Shown: piece after piece, positions 37,601-42,212 of the stretch | How positions within the stretch are numbered: position 1 is the stretch's first letter | Layout: the number at the start of each line of letters is the position of its first letter | Assembly (NCBI GenBank): GCA_033239005.1 | Contig: BSQZ01000039.1 | Location: forward strand, 1,943,316-2,007,315 | Direction: 5' to 3' | DNA length: 64,000 nucleotides | Source: Lamellibrachia satsuma | Taxonomy: Eukaryota; Annelida; Polychaeta; Sabellida; Siboglinidae | Notes under the pieces: model-generated | Databases searched by the model: none | What the model saw: the letters and a program-made list of their open reading frames with translations, nothing else | What the model was told of the DNA's origin: nothing | Translations under genes and position numbers: made by a program

Positions 37601-38535
37601 CCTATAAAATTCTTCTTTATATTATATGTACTTTTTAACAAGTTTAAGCAAAACAAAATTTACTTACCTTCGTGCAGTCACAAAAGGGTCGGAATGAAAA
37701 AATTCCCGCGCCCATAATGTAAAGAAGACATTCATTGGTCGATATGAAGTTAAACAAACTCGGCCACGTCATTTGTATTTTGGCTTTTCCCGTGACCATG
37801 TGATGCGAGCGTCACGCCTTCGTACCAAATATGGGACACATAAAACGACGCTATTTTTGACGACAACAAAAAAGTGACACCATCTAGCGGAACTTTATAT
37901 ACCTACCGAGGCGTGACTAATGCGCAAATCGTACCATGTTTATCATGCAATCGGTAAAACTTATTAAAAGTGGCCCAAAACACAATATTTTTAAAGAATA
38001 TATGAACTTTTTTTAATGGTACATATGCGGAATGATGTAAGGAACACATTCAGGTACAAAAATGCTAAAAAAAACGTCGGCATAAAGCCCTAATAATTTA
38101 GGCCAGTTAAGTAAACGATTACCCAATTTCCACAATCACAGCTGTCAGTTCAGCGTATTAATCGCATTGACGCATTCAAATTATTAATACCATAAAGTAA
38201 CCCCCGTATGACTACGGAACGCAGGAACGACATCGCTGCGGGTGCTGCACTTCCTTCACAGTGTACTACACAGTACTCAGTAGGCTGTGGCCGTAACCTA
38301 TCCAAGCAGTTGACACTTCCGAGTTCCGTACTTGCCTGACCCGGCTACACAAATGATTACGTGGACAGCAAACAACTAAGTGTCAACCTCTCATTAACTG
38401 CTCGACAAAACTAATCCGCCTAAACATATGATTTCCTCTTAATTAATGGCATAAGCTGCAGCCATTCGCAAACAATTTAGCCCCAAAACTTACCAATGTA
38501 AGCACCTCCTCCCGCTCTTCGTCGTCATCCGCCAT
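4192..38535 (-). CDS. ROGDI: ROGDI homologue (leucine-zipper protein, V-ATPase regulator), split gene
   Basis: The conceptual protein aligns along its length with animal Rogdi. Anchors are [19 protein letters not shown] near the N terminus, [17 protein letters not shown] in the middle, and [20 protein letters not shown] near the C terminus, against human [20 protein letters not shown]. Ten exons were found: 38494-38535, 28179-28250, 9959-10010, 9304-9361, 8415-8498, 7242-7337, 6027-6125, 5510-5641, 4687-4770 and 4192-4329, all with GT-AG borders. They give about 284 residues; the human protein has 287. Exon 28179-28250 ends in phase 0 while exon 9959-10010 begins with two bases of a split codon, so an exon of 3n+1 bases (about 12-15 residues) is missing between them. 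Family knowledge: Rogdi acts with DMXL and WDR7 proteins in V-ATPase assembly, and loss causes Kohlschuetter-Toenz syndrome in humans. The C-terminal tail is longer and more acidic than the human one. Confidence 0.95.
4687..4770 (-). CDS. ROGDI: ROGDI exon with the conserved PWLND motif
   Basis: It encodes 28 residues, [17 protein letters not shown] then [11 protein letters not shown], the best-conserved block of the family. Acceptor TTGTAG, donor GTCAGT, both ends in phase 0. A 112-bp tandem duplication begins two bases upstream of the exon, within its acceptor. Confidence 0.95.
4773..4996. repeat. Tandem duplication, two 112-bp units, beside a ROGDI splice acceptor
   Basis: Units start at 4773 and 4885 (ACAACATACAGCAGACTCG) and are nearly identical, so the duplication is recent. 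It covers the 3' end of the intron before exon 4687-4770, so the probable branch point and pyrimidine tract are present twice. Only the inner unit sits next to coding sequence. Confidence 0.9.
4997..5509. other. ROGDI intron, nothing recognised
   Basis: AT-rich intron sequence apart from the duplication listed separately. It contains a small TTACCATGG/CCATGGTAT palindromic patch near 5163-5190 and no other element I recognise. Confidence 0.5.
5510..5641 (-). CDS. ROGDI: ROGDI exon ([10 protein letters not shown] block)
   Basis: It encodes 44 residues starting [20 protein letters not shown], matching the human block beginning RMFAPALPSDLLVNVYINLN, and ends ...TEVTAKHQ. Acceptor CTGTTGCAG, donor GTATGC, both ends in phase 0. 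Confidence 0.95.
5642..6026. other. ROGDI intron, nothing recognised
   Basis: A 385-bp intron bounded by GTAAGT and TTGCAG on the minus strand. No repeat or open frame worth naming. Confidence 0.6.
6027..6125 (-). CDS. ROGDI: ROGDI exon ([10 protein letters not shown] block)
   Basis: It encodes 33 residues, from [20 protein letters not shown] to ...[10 protein letters not shown]. It matches the human segment LMDAVMLQLTRARNRL, the leucine-rich helix that gave the protein its leucine-zipper name. Acceptor CTGCAG, donor GTAAGT, both in phase 0. Confidence 0.93.
6126..7241. other. ROGDI intron, nothing recognised
   Basis: A 1.1-kb AT-rich intron with a short poly(A) run near 6380. No transposon end or coding similarity was recognised. 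Confidence 0.5.
7242..7337 (-). CDS. ROGDI: ROGDI exon ([10 protein letters not shown] block)
   Basis: It encodes 32 residues starting [20 protein letters not shown] and ending GHEVVR. Human Rogdi reads IQDARNHVSQAIYLL here, with GAEVLK at the exon end. Acceptor TTTTTTCAG, donor GTAGGT, phase 0 at both ends. Confidence 0.95.
7338..8414. other. ROGDI intron with one minisatellite
   Basis: AT-rich intron. Two copies of a short motif (GAATTATCAATATGTGACAA) lie at about 7761 and 7801, and a GGTGGGA-type minisatellite occupies about 8140-8320. Nothing else recognised. Confidence 0.5.
8140..8325. repeat. Minisatellite, TCAAAAATGGTGGGAGGTGG-type
   Basis: About five imperfect units of roughly 35 bp, each with CTCAAAAATGGTGGGAGGTG or TTCAAAAATGG followed by a G-rich stretch. 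Related units recur at 38770-38950 and, inverted, at 39110-39245, so this is a dispersed family. Confidence 0.8.
8415..8498 (-). CDS. ROGDI: ROGDI exon (DVSLKHPK...WKVQQ)
   Basis: It encodes 28 residues beginning [10 protein letters not shown] and ending DIPWKVQQ, matching human ADVNLKMP and KQWKLQQ. Acceptor CTCTTCCAG, donor GTGAGTG, phase 0 at both ends. Confidence 0.94.
8540..8725 (+). mobile_element. Degraded MITE, GTATTCGACCTAAT family (copy 1)
   Basis: It starts CCGTGTTCGACCTG and shares the internal blocks GGATCCATAATTATTGTAAT and CACTAGTGT with copies at 20087-20325 and 44768-45050. Non-coding and probably non-autonomous. I cannot assign it to a superfamily. Confidence 0.6.
8726..9303. 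other. ROGDI intron remainder
   Basis: No exon-like sequence. It holds the 17-bp minisatellite listed separately. Confidence 0.5.
9117..9201. repeat. Minisatellite, 17-bp ACAGGTGTCCGTTATAG unit
   Basis: Five imperfect copies. Just downstream, CAGGTTTCACTGTA looks like the end of a pogo-type terminal inverted repeat, so the array may have grown from such an element. Confidence 0.8.
9304..9361 (-). CDS. ROGDI: ROGDI short exon ([12 protein letters not shown])
   Basis: This 58-bp exon begins with one base of a split codon and then encodes [19 protein letters not shown]. Human Rogdi has GTDQVKGVLTLQGDALSQA. Acceptor CTGTTTCAG, donor GTGAGTA. The split codon joins to AA from the previous exon to give Asn. 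Confidence 0.9.
9362..9958. other. ROGDI intron, nothing recognised
   Basis: A 597-bp AT-rich intron without a recognisable element. Confidence 0.6.
9959..10010 (-). CDS. ROGDI: ROGDI short exon ([16 protein letters not shown])
   Basis: This 52-bp exon begins with two bases (GA) of a split codon, encodes [16 protein letters not shown] and ends with two bases of the next. [10 protein letters not shown] aligns with human ENFILGSCGT. Acceptor TTTGCAG, donor GTAAGC. The incoming phase shows that an exon is missing between this one and 28179-28250. Confidence 0.88.
10115..11098 (+). mobile_element. Pogo/Tigger-like MITE, copy A (984 bp)
   Basis: It starts CAGTCGCGCCTCGTTATAAC and ends with the inverted form ...GTTATAACGAGACTCAACTG, flanked on both sides by TA. 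TA target duplications and CAGT...CTCGTTATAACG termini are typical of pogo/Tigger elements of the Tc1/mariner superfamily. The interior has no transposase, so it is non-autonomous. Two more copies occur at 14025-15784 and, inverted, at 60335-61286. Confidence 0.85.
11221..11418. repeat. Minisatellite, about 48-bp unit, four copies
   Basis: Units contain GGGACATATATGGATATAGT and CAACCAACTGAACTTAGACT. They repeat at 11233, 11278, 11325 and 11373, with 45-48 bp spacing. Confidence 0.85.
11457..11750. repeat. (AACC)n microsatellite, nearly 300 bp
   Basis: An almost perfect tetranucleotide run to about 11705, then interrupted AACA/AACC units. Long open frames exist on both strands (PTNQ and LVGW repeats), but they only reflect a stop-free unit and are not genes. 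Confidence 0.98.
12074..12314. repeat. Tandem duplication, period about 128 bp
   Basis: CGATTCACTAATTGATTGTG at 12074 recurs at 12202 with few changes. Both units contain AACTATTAATTAATTTGAGA and GGAGCTGGCGTAGCAGTCAT. The second unit has a small deletion near the GAATTC site. Confidence 0.9.
12476..12750. repeat. Minisatellite, 19-bp GTAAGGGGTGGTCACATAA unit (left part)
   Basis: About a dozen degenerate copies. The same unit resumes at 13928-13990, on the far side of the LINE remnant at 12960-13920, so the LINE appears to have landed inside an existing array. Confidence 0.85.
12960..13920 (-). pseudogene. L2-like LINE reverse-transcriptase remnant
   Basis: In reading order the minus strand encodes [20 protein letters not shown] then MKYADYKC (a decayed Y-A-D-D catalytic box), [58 protein letters not shown] and [19 protein letters not shown], ending near VRFLNN. 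This order matches the 3' half of a non-LTR retrotransposon ORF2 (L2/Maui type). Several in-frame stops and a tandem-repeat expansion inside the reading frame show that it is dead. The 3' end lies at lower coordinates. Confidence 0.88.
13627..13830. repeat. Minisatellite, 29-bp unit, seven copies, derived from LINE coding sequence
   Basis: The unit GTTGGTTATCAGGCCTGTCC plus GGCATCATT repeats seven times. On the minus strand each unit carries the codons for TGLITNND, the peptide just after the Y-A-D-D box of the surrounding LINE. A period of 29 is not divisible by 3, so the expansion breaks the frame. Confidence 0.9.
13925..13990. repeat. Minisatellite, 19-bp unit (right part)
   Basis: Three units of GTAAGGGGTGGTCGCATAAG type, continuing the array at 12476-12750 after the LINE remnant. 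Confidence 0.75.
14924..15689 (+). mobile_element. hAT-like non-autonomous element nested in copy B
   Basis: Copy A reads CTCCCTGGTGGCAG across this point. Copy B has CCTGGTGG at 14916-14923 and again at 15690-15697, a perfect 8-bp target-site duplication. The element begins TAGGCAAAGTCAATCGCCC and ends CGGGGCGAATTTTTTTGCCTA, so its termini are imperfect inverted repeats. An 8-bp duplication points to the hAT superfamily. No transposase is visible. A related copy in the opposite orientation lies at 28804-29443. Confidence 0.88.
15587..15610. repeat. Perfect hairpin inside the hAT-like element
   Basis: TTCCGTAGCC and GGCTACGGAA are exact reverse complements around the loop ATTT. It lies close to the right end of the hAT-like element, where subterminal palindromes are common. 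Confidence 0.85.
15787..18396. other. Intron stretch, little recognised
   Basis: AT-rich sequence with no confident element except the small repeat near 17185-17310, whose phrases GTCATGTGATA..GCCC, GCCAACGAAG and CAAAGTTTCTTG recur at 53730-53850. A 30-bp direct repeat (TGTAGCATGTGGCTGGATAT) lies at about 17770 and 17806. Confidence 0.5.
17185..17310. repeat. Dispersed repeat, copy 1
   Basis: It shares GTCATGTGATA, AGTCTGCCAACGAAGG, CAAAGTTTCTTGAGAGGT and AACATGTCA blocks with 53730-53850. Class unknown. Confidence 0.6.
18397..18512. repeat. Dispersed repeat upstream of a LINE 3' fragment, copy 1
   Basis: GGAGACTGATTCACTAC, TTCTGTTCATTTATTGAACA and GTAATTAGAGACC..ATTG recur at 26108-26230. 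The LINE fragment that begins near 18518 appears to have landed at its right end. Confidence 0.7.
18518..18873 (+). mobile_element. 3' end fragment of the CR1-like LINE
   Basis: It matches the 3' part of the LINE at 29980-31518. Remnants of [20 protein letters not shown] and [14 protein letters not shown] are readable, followed by the shared tail CAATGGCTTCCTTGTC, CATCTGGGCCTTTGC and GGATGGCAAATCTTGTTAAA. It is 5'-truncated and frameshifted. Confidence 0.88.
20087..20325 (+). mobile_element. MITE, GTATTCGACCTAAT family (copy 2)
   Basis: It starts CCGTATTCGACCTATTAAGC and includes GGATCCATAACTATTGTAAT and ACACCACTAGT. It ends with the inverted form of the block GGGCCATGGAAAAATGTCAA. It aligns in reverse with 44768-45050. 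No coding capacity. Confidence 0.75.
20326..22854. other. Intron stretch, nothing recognised
   Basis: 2.5 kb of AT-rich sequence with no supported gene, tandem repeat or transposon end. Confidence 0.5.
22855..23040. mobile_element. Small MITE bounded by TTAA
   Basis: The left end TTAAAGTGCCTATGACACGG is mirrored at the right end by CCATGTCATAGGCACTTTAA, giving inverted termini of about 17 bp beginning AGTGCCTATGACA. TTAA on both outer edges would fit a piggyBac-type target, but TA would also fit. Confidence 0.75.
23291..23582. mobile_element. Possible hAT-like MITE
   Basis: The left end CAGAGTTGGTTTTTTG resembles the inverted right end (CAGTATTGGCAGGTTTTG on the other strand). Internal sequence repeats CTGACAAAA/TTTTTGTCAG motifs. 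The flanking 8-mers ATTAAGGT and ATTCAAAT match at only five positions. Confidence 0.45.
23797..23895 (+). mobile_element. MITE fragment, GTATTCGACCTAAT family (copy 3)
   Basis: GTATTCGACCTAATAAGC is followed by TTGGGCCATGGAAAAATGTC and AACGAATCTGTTATTATAAG, nearly identical to the start of the copy at 44768. The rest of the element is absent. Confidence 0.75.
24638..25022. repeat. Minisatellite, 34-bp unit, about 11 copies
   Basis: The unit GAGGTGACCATAATGGTGAG plus GTGGCTGTATTACT repeats with scattered substitutions. Just upstream, GGGGAACCTCACTATTCAGG resembles a pogo-type terminus, so the array may have expanded from the end of such an element. Confidence 0.92.
25095..25545. mobile_element. 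Candidate MITE with CAGACTTGGGGTCA ends
   Basis: CTTGAAAACAGACTTGGGGTC on the left is mirrored on the right by GACCCCAAGTCTGCTTGAAA. The interior is made of ATTACA/CAATTCC tracts, including tandem ACATTACATCAATT units. A related tract without clear ends occurs at 50310-50530. Confidence 0.6.
25637..25690. repeat. (TA)n microsatellite
   Basis: Uninterrupted TA dinucleotides for about 53 bp. Confidence 0.97.
26108..26230. repeat. Dispersed repeat, copy 2
   Basis: It shares GGAGACTGATT.ACTAC, TTATTGAACAGG, TGTAATTAGAGACC and ACGCTATTGATCAGAC with 18397-18512. Confidence 0.7.
26408..26542 (-). mobile_element. CR1-like LINE 3' tail fragment
   Basis: The reverse complement reads the same tail as the LINE at 31440-31518 (AAGGCTTCCTTGTCCATTTG, CATCTGGGTCTTTTGCC) and ends with TTGTTAAATATTG. 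Severe 5' truncation. Confidence 0.75.
27172..27622 (+). mobile_element. Pogo-like MITE, second family (451 bp)
   Basis: It begins CAGTGGAACTTCAGTG and ends with the inverted form GTGAGCTTTCACTG. TA flanks both ends (27170-27171 and 27623-27624). Repeated phrases such as TACGGTCA and CAGTAACC lie inside. No transposase. Confidence 0.6.
28179..28250 (-). CDS. ROGDI: ROGDI exon 2 ([19 protein letters not shown])
   Basis: It encodes 24 residues, [20 protein letters not shown] then TLLA, matching human [21 protein letters not shown]. Acceptor TTTTGCAG, donor GTGAGT, phase 0 at both ends. A second AG three bases in could serve as an alternative acceptor that drops the Gln. Confidence 0.94.
28804..29443 (-). 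mobile_element. hAT-like element, second copy (partial, reverse orientation)
   Basis: Read in reverse, it matches the element nested at 14924-15689. The right border GCGATTGACTTTGCCTA equals that element's left end, and GTGTAGAATGAGGCCAG with CAGCAGCACAG near 28805 matches its interior. The other terminus is missing. A 57-bp tandem duplication (29174-29287) lies inside and is absent from the nested copy. Confidence 0.75.
29174..29287. repeat. Tandem duplication, two 57-bp units
   Basis: GTGTGCACACACAGCGAGT begins units at 29174 and 29231, which differ at only a few positions. Confidence 0.9.
29507..31800 (+). repeat. Left arm of a large inverted repeat (interrupted by a LINE)
   Basis: It begins GGTAATCGTTTACTTAACTG and reads as the reverse complement of the right arm ending at 38123. 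Matched blocks: 29507-29715 with about 37925-38123; 29750-29979 plus 31519-31800 with about 34676-35230. The arm lacks about 2.7 kb present in the right arm near 29715-29750 and carries a 1.54-kb LINE that the right arm lacks. Its inner part contains two tandem units of about 165 bp (GCGCATG...CTCATTGCATGTCATTG...). Confidence 0.85.
29980..31518 (+). mobile_element. 5'-truncated CR1-like LINE inserted in the inverted-repeat arm
   Basis: Reverse-transcriptase blocks appear in order: [78 protein letters not shown], then the C-terminal [20 protein letters not shown] and [20 protein letters not shown]. The FADD box is intact, but stops and frameshifts near 30255, 30850 and 31330 disable it. The 3' tail reads GGATGGCAAATCTTGTTAAA then TCTTGTTAT. 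TGTTAT occurs at both junctions (29974-29979, 31519-31524). The right arm retains the empty site (AGATGTTATGCGC on the complementary strand). Confidence 0.93.
31808..31905 (+). repeat. GGGAGA-rich polypurine tract
   Basis: Nearly 100 bases of G and A with GGGAGAGGGAGGGGAGAAGG-type units. Such strand-biased purine tracts can form triplex or quadruplex structures. Frames read through it are low-complexity and not genes. Confidence 0.9.
32153..32935. mobile_element. hAT-like MITE with CAGGGTTG ends (783 bp)
   Basis: It starts CAGGGTTGAAAAAAATCATG and ends in the inverted form ATCAAACAACCCTG. The subterminal AAATCGGATTT/AAATCATTGATTT repeats are typical of this kind of element. The flanking 8-mers AGTACGGA (32145-32152) and AGTATGGG (32936-32943) match at six of eight positions, consistent with an old hAT target duplication. 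No transposase. Confidence 0.8.
33495..33571 (+). mobile_element. CR1-like LINE 3' tail fragment
   Basis: GACTCTTGATAAG, CTTGCCATCTGGGCCTTTGC and CTTGGATGGCAATCTTGTTA match the tail of the LINE at 29980-31518. Only the last 80 bases or so are present. Confidence 0.8.
34665..38123 (-). repeat. Right arm of the large inverted repeat
   Basis: Its outer end (complement GGTAATCGTTTACTTAACTG, near 38123) and inner block (34676-35230) mirror the left arm. It carries an extra segment from about 35240 to 37925 that the left arm lacks. That segment includes three diverged repeats at about 35590, 35757 and 35915 and AT-rich non-coding sequence. No protein similarity was recognised in it. Confidence 0.8.
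35585..35985. repeat. Three diverged tandem repeats, about 160 bp each
   Basis: Units start with GACCTAATTAGTTGACCTAC, ACCTAATTAATTGACCTACA and ACCTAATTAGTTTACCTGCA and continue TTGACCTATTTAC. The third unit is cut short. They sit in the segment present only in the right arm. Confidence 0.8.
38494..38535 (-). CDS. ROGDI: ROGDI exon 1 (start codon, [14 protein letters not shown])
   Basis: ATG at 38535 starts [14 protein letters not shown] and meets a GTAAGT donor in phase 0, joining to QREYEW. Human Rogdi also has a short N terminus ending ERAVLEEEFRW. An upstream in-frame ATG exists (38643, MVVKQQSAVL...), but the downstream Met gives the family-like N terminus, so I prefer it. No TATA box is evident. 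Confidence 0.85.
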
Positions 38536-38769
38536 ACTTATGCAGTCAAAGGTCAAGGCCGTCATCGCGGGAGCAGTTGTTTTACAGGAGAATTTATTAA
38601 TTTGTCTTTGTAACAACACAGCACTTTGCTGTTTCACTACCAACTAACGTTGCAATGTTTTGTGCCTTCTATCAGCAATAACATCAGTATATTTAGAAAA
38701 TATAGTGTCAAATCTTGTTAAATGCAATGGAACCACTCACAGGAAGAGTATATACGCCCAGTTGAGGGG

Positions 38770-39245
38770 TGTGTGGCAGGAGGTGGGAGGTTAGTCCTAA
38801 ACAATACCAATATTACTAGTGGAAGGTGAGACGTTGGCCTCAAAAATAGGTGGGAGGTAGGATTGGTGGGAGGTGGACTCTAAACAATGGTGAGAAATTA
38901 GCCCCACAAAACAGATGGGAGGTTGGCCCCCAAGACAGATGGGATGTTGAGATCTCTGCCACACCTCTTAATTAGTTGCTGCTATGGAAGGCTCTACCAT
39001 TATTTTCTTTTTCTGAAGATTGGGTCTAGTGGAAAACAATATCAACTCCCCCCCCATAAAGGCACAAGCCACATTGCATGTGTACCAGGAAAATGCATCT
39101 TACTTTTGGTGGTGGCGGGGGTTTCAGCCTCCCATCTCCCACCTGTTTGTGGGGCCAACCTCCCACAATTTTGTGAGAATCTACCTCCTATGCACCAATC
39201 TCACCTCCCGTCTATCTTGGATGCCAACCTCACGCTTCCTGATGG
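38770..39245. repeat. Inverted arrays of a GGTGGGAGGT minisatellite
   Basis: Units such as AAATAGGTGGGAGGTAGGAT and ACAGATGGGAGGTTGGCCCC run forward in 38770-38950. The reverse complement (CTCCCATCTCCCACCTG, CCAACCTCCCACAATTTTGT) runs in 39110-39245, around a spacer of about 150 bp. The same unit type occurs at 8140-8325. Confidence 0.75.
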
Positions 39246-39325
39246 TGGCAGCTGGGCAGGGCAGGATTGGCAAGTTTGTGACCCTCATTTACACAGGAGC
39301 ACATATTTTTCTGTCTACTCGGCCT

Positions 39326-39400
39326 TTTAACAAGATTGCCATCGAAAGCCATATGCTCCAGACGGCAAGTGGACAAAGAACACAAGGCTTATCAAGTCTA
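39326..39400 (-). mobile_element. CR1-like LINE 3' tail fragment
   Basis: The reverse complement carries CTTGATAAGCC, CCACTTGCCGTCTGGAGC and GGCAATCTTGTTAA, a diverged copy of the LINE tail. Confidence 0.65.
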
Positions 39401-40146
39401 AAAATGTTTCATATTTTACAACACATCTGTCCATTGTTTTTAATATATTGCAAGACAATGTTTGCAGTTACAAAATCAGTAGACAGTGTTGCAGATTGTG
39501 GAGCATTTGACCTGTTACATTATAGTAACATTGTAGTTGTCCATGGACAGGACCAGAAAAGACCATTGAATTATAATAATGTAGATAGGTTGTAAAGGCG
39601 TATGGCTACTTTTCTTTTCTCCCCATTTAATGTAGAGTAACTCGGCTAGTGACATATAATGCCCTGATCGAGGGTCGAGATGTAGGCATTGTATTGATCA
39701 AAACAAATGGTCTCATTTATCTACACCAACAGGGAATTATTCTAAATTATTGTTCCTGGAGTGGGAAATTAATTGTCTAACTACTGGAGTTTCATGGCTA
39801 CATTCAACTTGTGTTGCCAACTGTTCATTAACTATCGTGTAATGAATGTTTTTGTTATGCCAATTGTAACATAAAAGCCTTTACAAAGATTTCAAGTAGT
39901 GTAAACAATTCGTTGTATTGCTGCAATATCAAAGGTACCAAGCTTGAAGGTTTTTAATCATAAAACCATATTATATGGTATTAACTATTATGGATGTCAA
40001 GATGTTAGAATGTACAGTGTATATAGTTTATACCATATACAATGAATTTATGATACAAACAATCATACTATGTATCTTTAAATACAATGCAATACAGAAA
40101 TAAACCAGTGCTGAAACAAAACAGAAAGTAGCCGGGCATTTAAACT

Positions 40147-40152
40147 TTTATT
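40147..40152 (-). terminator. Candidate PRODH polyadenylation signal
   Basis: TTTATT on the plus strand is AATAAA on the minus strand, about 1.86 kb after the PRODH stop. An ATTAAA variant lies closer, near 41434. The choice cannot be made from sequence alone. Confidence 0.22.
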
Positions 40153-42012
40153 TTGAAGCACCACTCACAAGTACAGACATCTTCATCAATCTATCTGTGG
40201 TCATTTAAGCTTAATCTGCAGTCAAGTTCCACTCTTTACTGTAACATTTTCTTAAGAAAATAGCTATTATTTTAAAATAGAAAAATGGCTCAATAATATC
40301 TTGTAACAAGAACAATCACAAGGAATGATGCCCGTGCCATGAATAAAGCAAACTTTATGACTCATACAAAATGTAGAGGAACATACAACAATTACTAAAT
40401 ATGTCCCTAAACAAATATCATTATGTTGGCAAGAAAAATCGCAAACACATAATATATTATTTGCGTAAGGTAGAAAAAGGATAAAACAAAATCCTCTGGC
40501 TGATATCCTGGAGTAGAAAACAATGGTTCAACATAAACAAAATTAACGTAATTAAGCAAAAATGTGCAATAAAAATGCTGCATAAATATTATAGTAACGC
40601 AGACAACCAAGTGATAAAACATAATGTGACTAAGACCATTGTGTTTAGAGAGATTCTAAAACGTGCCTATTCTTAGACAATCATTTACAAACATCTATAT
40701 ATATACGAATAGGTGTGGGTCTCAGAAATATAAATGAACATGTACAGACACATATATATATATATATAGGCGGCGTTGCTAACTGGACATTAAAGCAACT
40801 ATACCTGGGTGTGCAACTTCTTCGTCAATACTGACTGACACTTTTTTAATGTTGTCAATTCTTTCACAAACATACACAGGAGACTTCTTTTGGGTCTTCC
40901 TGTAACCCTAAATGCTAATGTTCTCAATGAGACGCACACTACTGAAATGATCAGTGGTGTCAAAAGCGTTGCACGTACAATCATCTTTTTAAACTAAAAA
41001 GTGTACAGTAGTTCATAAAACACTTCCACAAGGTAATCAACGTAAACACATGCAAAACTGCGAATGTTAAGCCACTTCAACAGTTATGGCACACATCTCA
41101 ACCATTCTGTCTACATTAACATCTTACAATCAACTCTTGTTAATATCACTTATCCAACACTTGATTACCAATGTCTGATTATATATTGGCTAGTAATAAA
41201 TCCGTATCTTAGCTACTTTTTTTATAAATAGTTATCCAATTACACCTGGTCATATTAACAAGGGGTGACTGTAAACATGTAATCATAGCAGAAAAACTAT
41301 GAAACAGTCGGTGAAACATTTGCATACAATCACCTTTATACAAATTGATATTCCTAACTATTTATATTAGCCATCAGTGCGTCACTCGGTTACATTAGTA
41401 AATAGTTATATAGCTGTCATGATGCTCCTTATATTTAATTAGTTACATTTTTGTTTGGCACATCTTCTATGTACAGAAAATAACAGTTCTCATCTCGGCT
41501 GCAGTGTGGACCAGACTTCACACTATAACAATTAAATGAACAGTGACATAATACATATTTTTAAAACACTTGTAAAACACCACACCACTTTCTTTTTCAT
41601 TACATTATAAACAAACTAAATTATCTGTATTACCCTGAACAACAGAAACAATATCACAATGGTGAGATGTCCAACTTATCAGTCAAATATCATGTGCAGT
41701 ATGTGTGCCATTACAACTTTGCTAATACACTTGGCTTGCATATCAATAGTTACGGCAGTACCACCAAACACGTTCTTTTCACAATGTTAAGTCTACATTC
41801 ATGAAATCAAGTTACCATTAACTGTCGTCATGTTTAGCAATGTCAATAATTTGTACAACAACAATCACAATACTACAGAACTTGTTTGTGCAACTATTCG
41901 GGTAGCATGAGTTGGCACATTCTCAGGCAGTGCGTAAGTAAACCTTGTGTGTCAATCTAACCCGCAGCCACTGCTAGGTGTCAGTATTACGAACCACTCA
42001 TTGAGCCGAGTC

Positions 42013-42212
42013 TCAATTGGCATTCACAACAGGTGGCCTGTAGAACCAGTCGAATGTCTTCAGACGTCGCCACAACTCTGTGGCCATCATCTTCTTTTCC
42101 TTGTCCACTTTGAGTATTCCTTTGTTCTCGACAACCCTCCTAGACAGGTAGGGCAGCACCTCCTCCACGGGTCCGTAAGGCACGTACTTGTACACCGAGT
42201 AGCCGGCCTGGC
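42013..42212 (-). CDS. PRODH: PRODH last exon (YKYVPYGP...RRVVEN, stop)
   Basis: It starts with two bases of a Gly codon and encodes [20 protein letters not shown] then [14 protein letters not shown], ending RPPVVNAN and TGA. The RRxxEN motif is intact. Acceptor TGCCTACAG. Confidence 0.96.

Larger units (their letters stand above)
28251..38493. other. ROGDI intron 1 (10.2 kb) with a large inverted repeat
   Basis: No host exon is visible. The intron contains a hAT-like fragment, the inverted-repeat arms, a CR1-like LINE, a hAT-like MITE in the spacer, and diverged 160-bp tandem repeats, each listed separately. Confidence 0.75.
38536..42012. other. Intergenic region between ROGDI start and PRODH stop
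   Basis: About 3.5 kb that must hold the ROGDI promoter and the PRODH 3' end. It contains G-rich minisatellite units in inverted arrangement (38770-39245), a LINE tail fragment (39326-39400), and AT-rich sequence with a short TA tract near 40752. No third gene is supported. Confidence 0.6.

Noticed and set aside
38443..38643. Upstream in-frame ATG at 38643 as the ROGDI start
   Set aside because: It would add an N terminus (MVVKQQSAVLLQ...) unlike the family, whereas the Met at 38535 gives the expected short acidic start.
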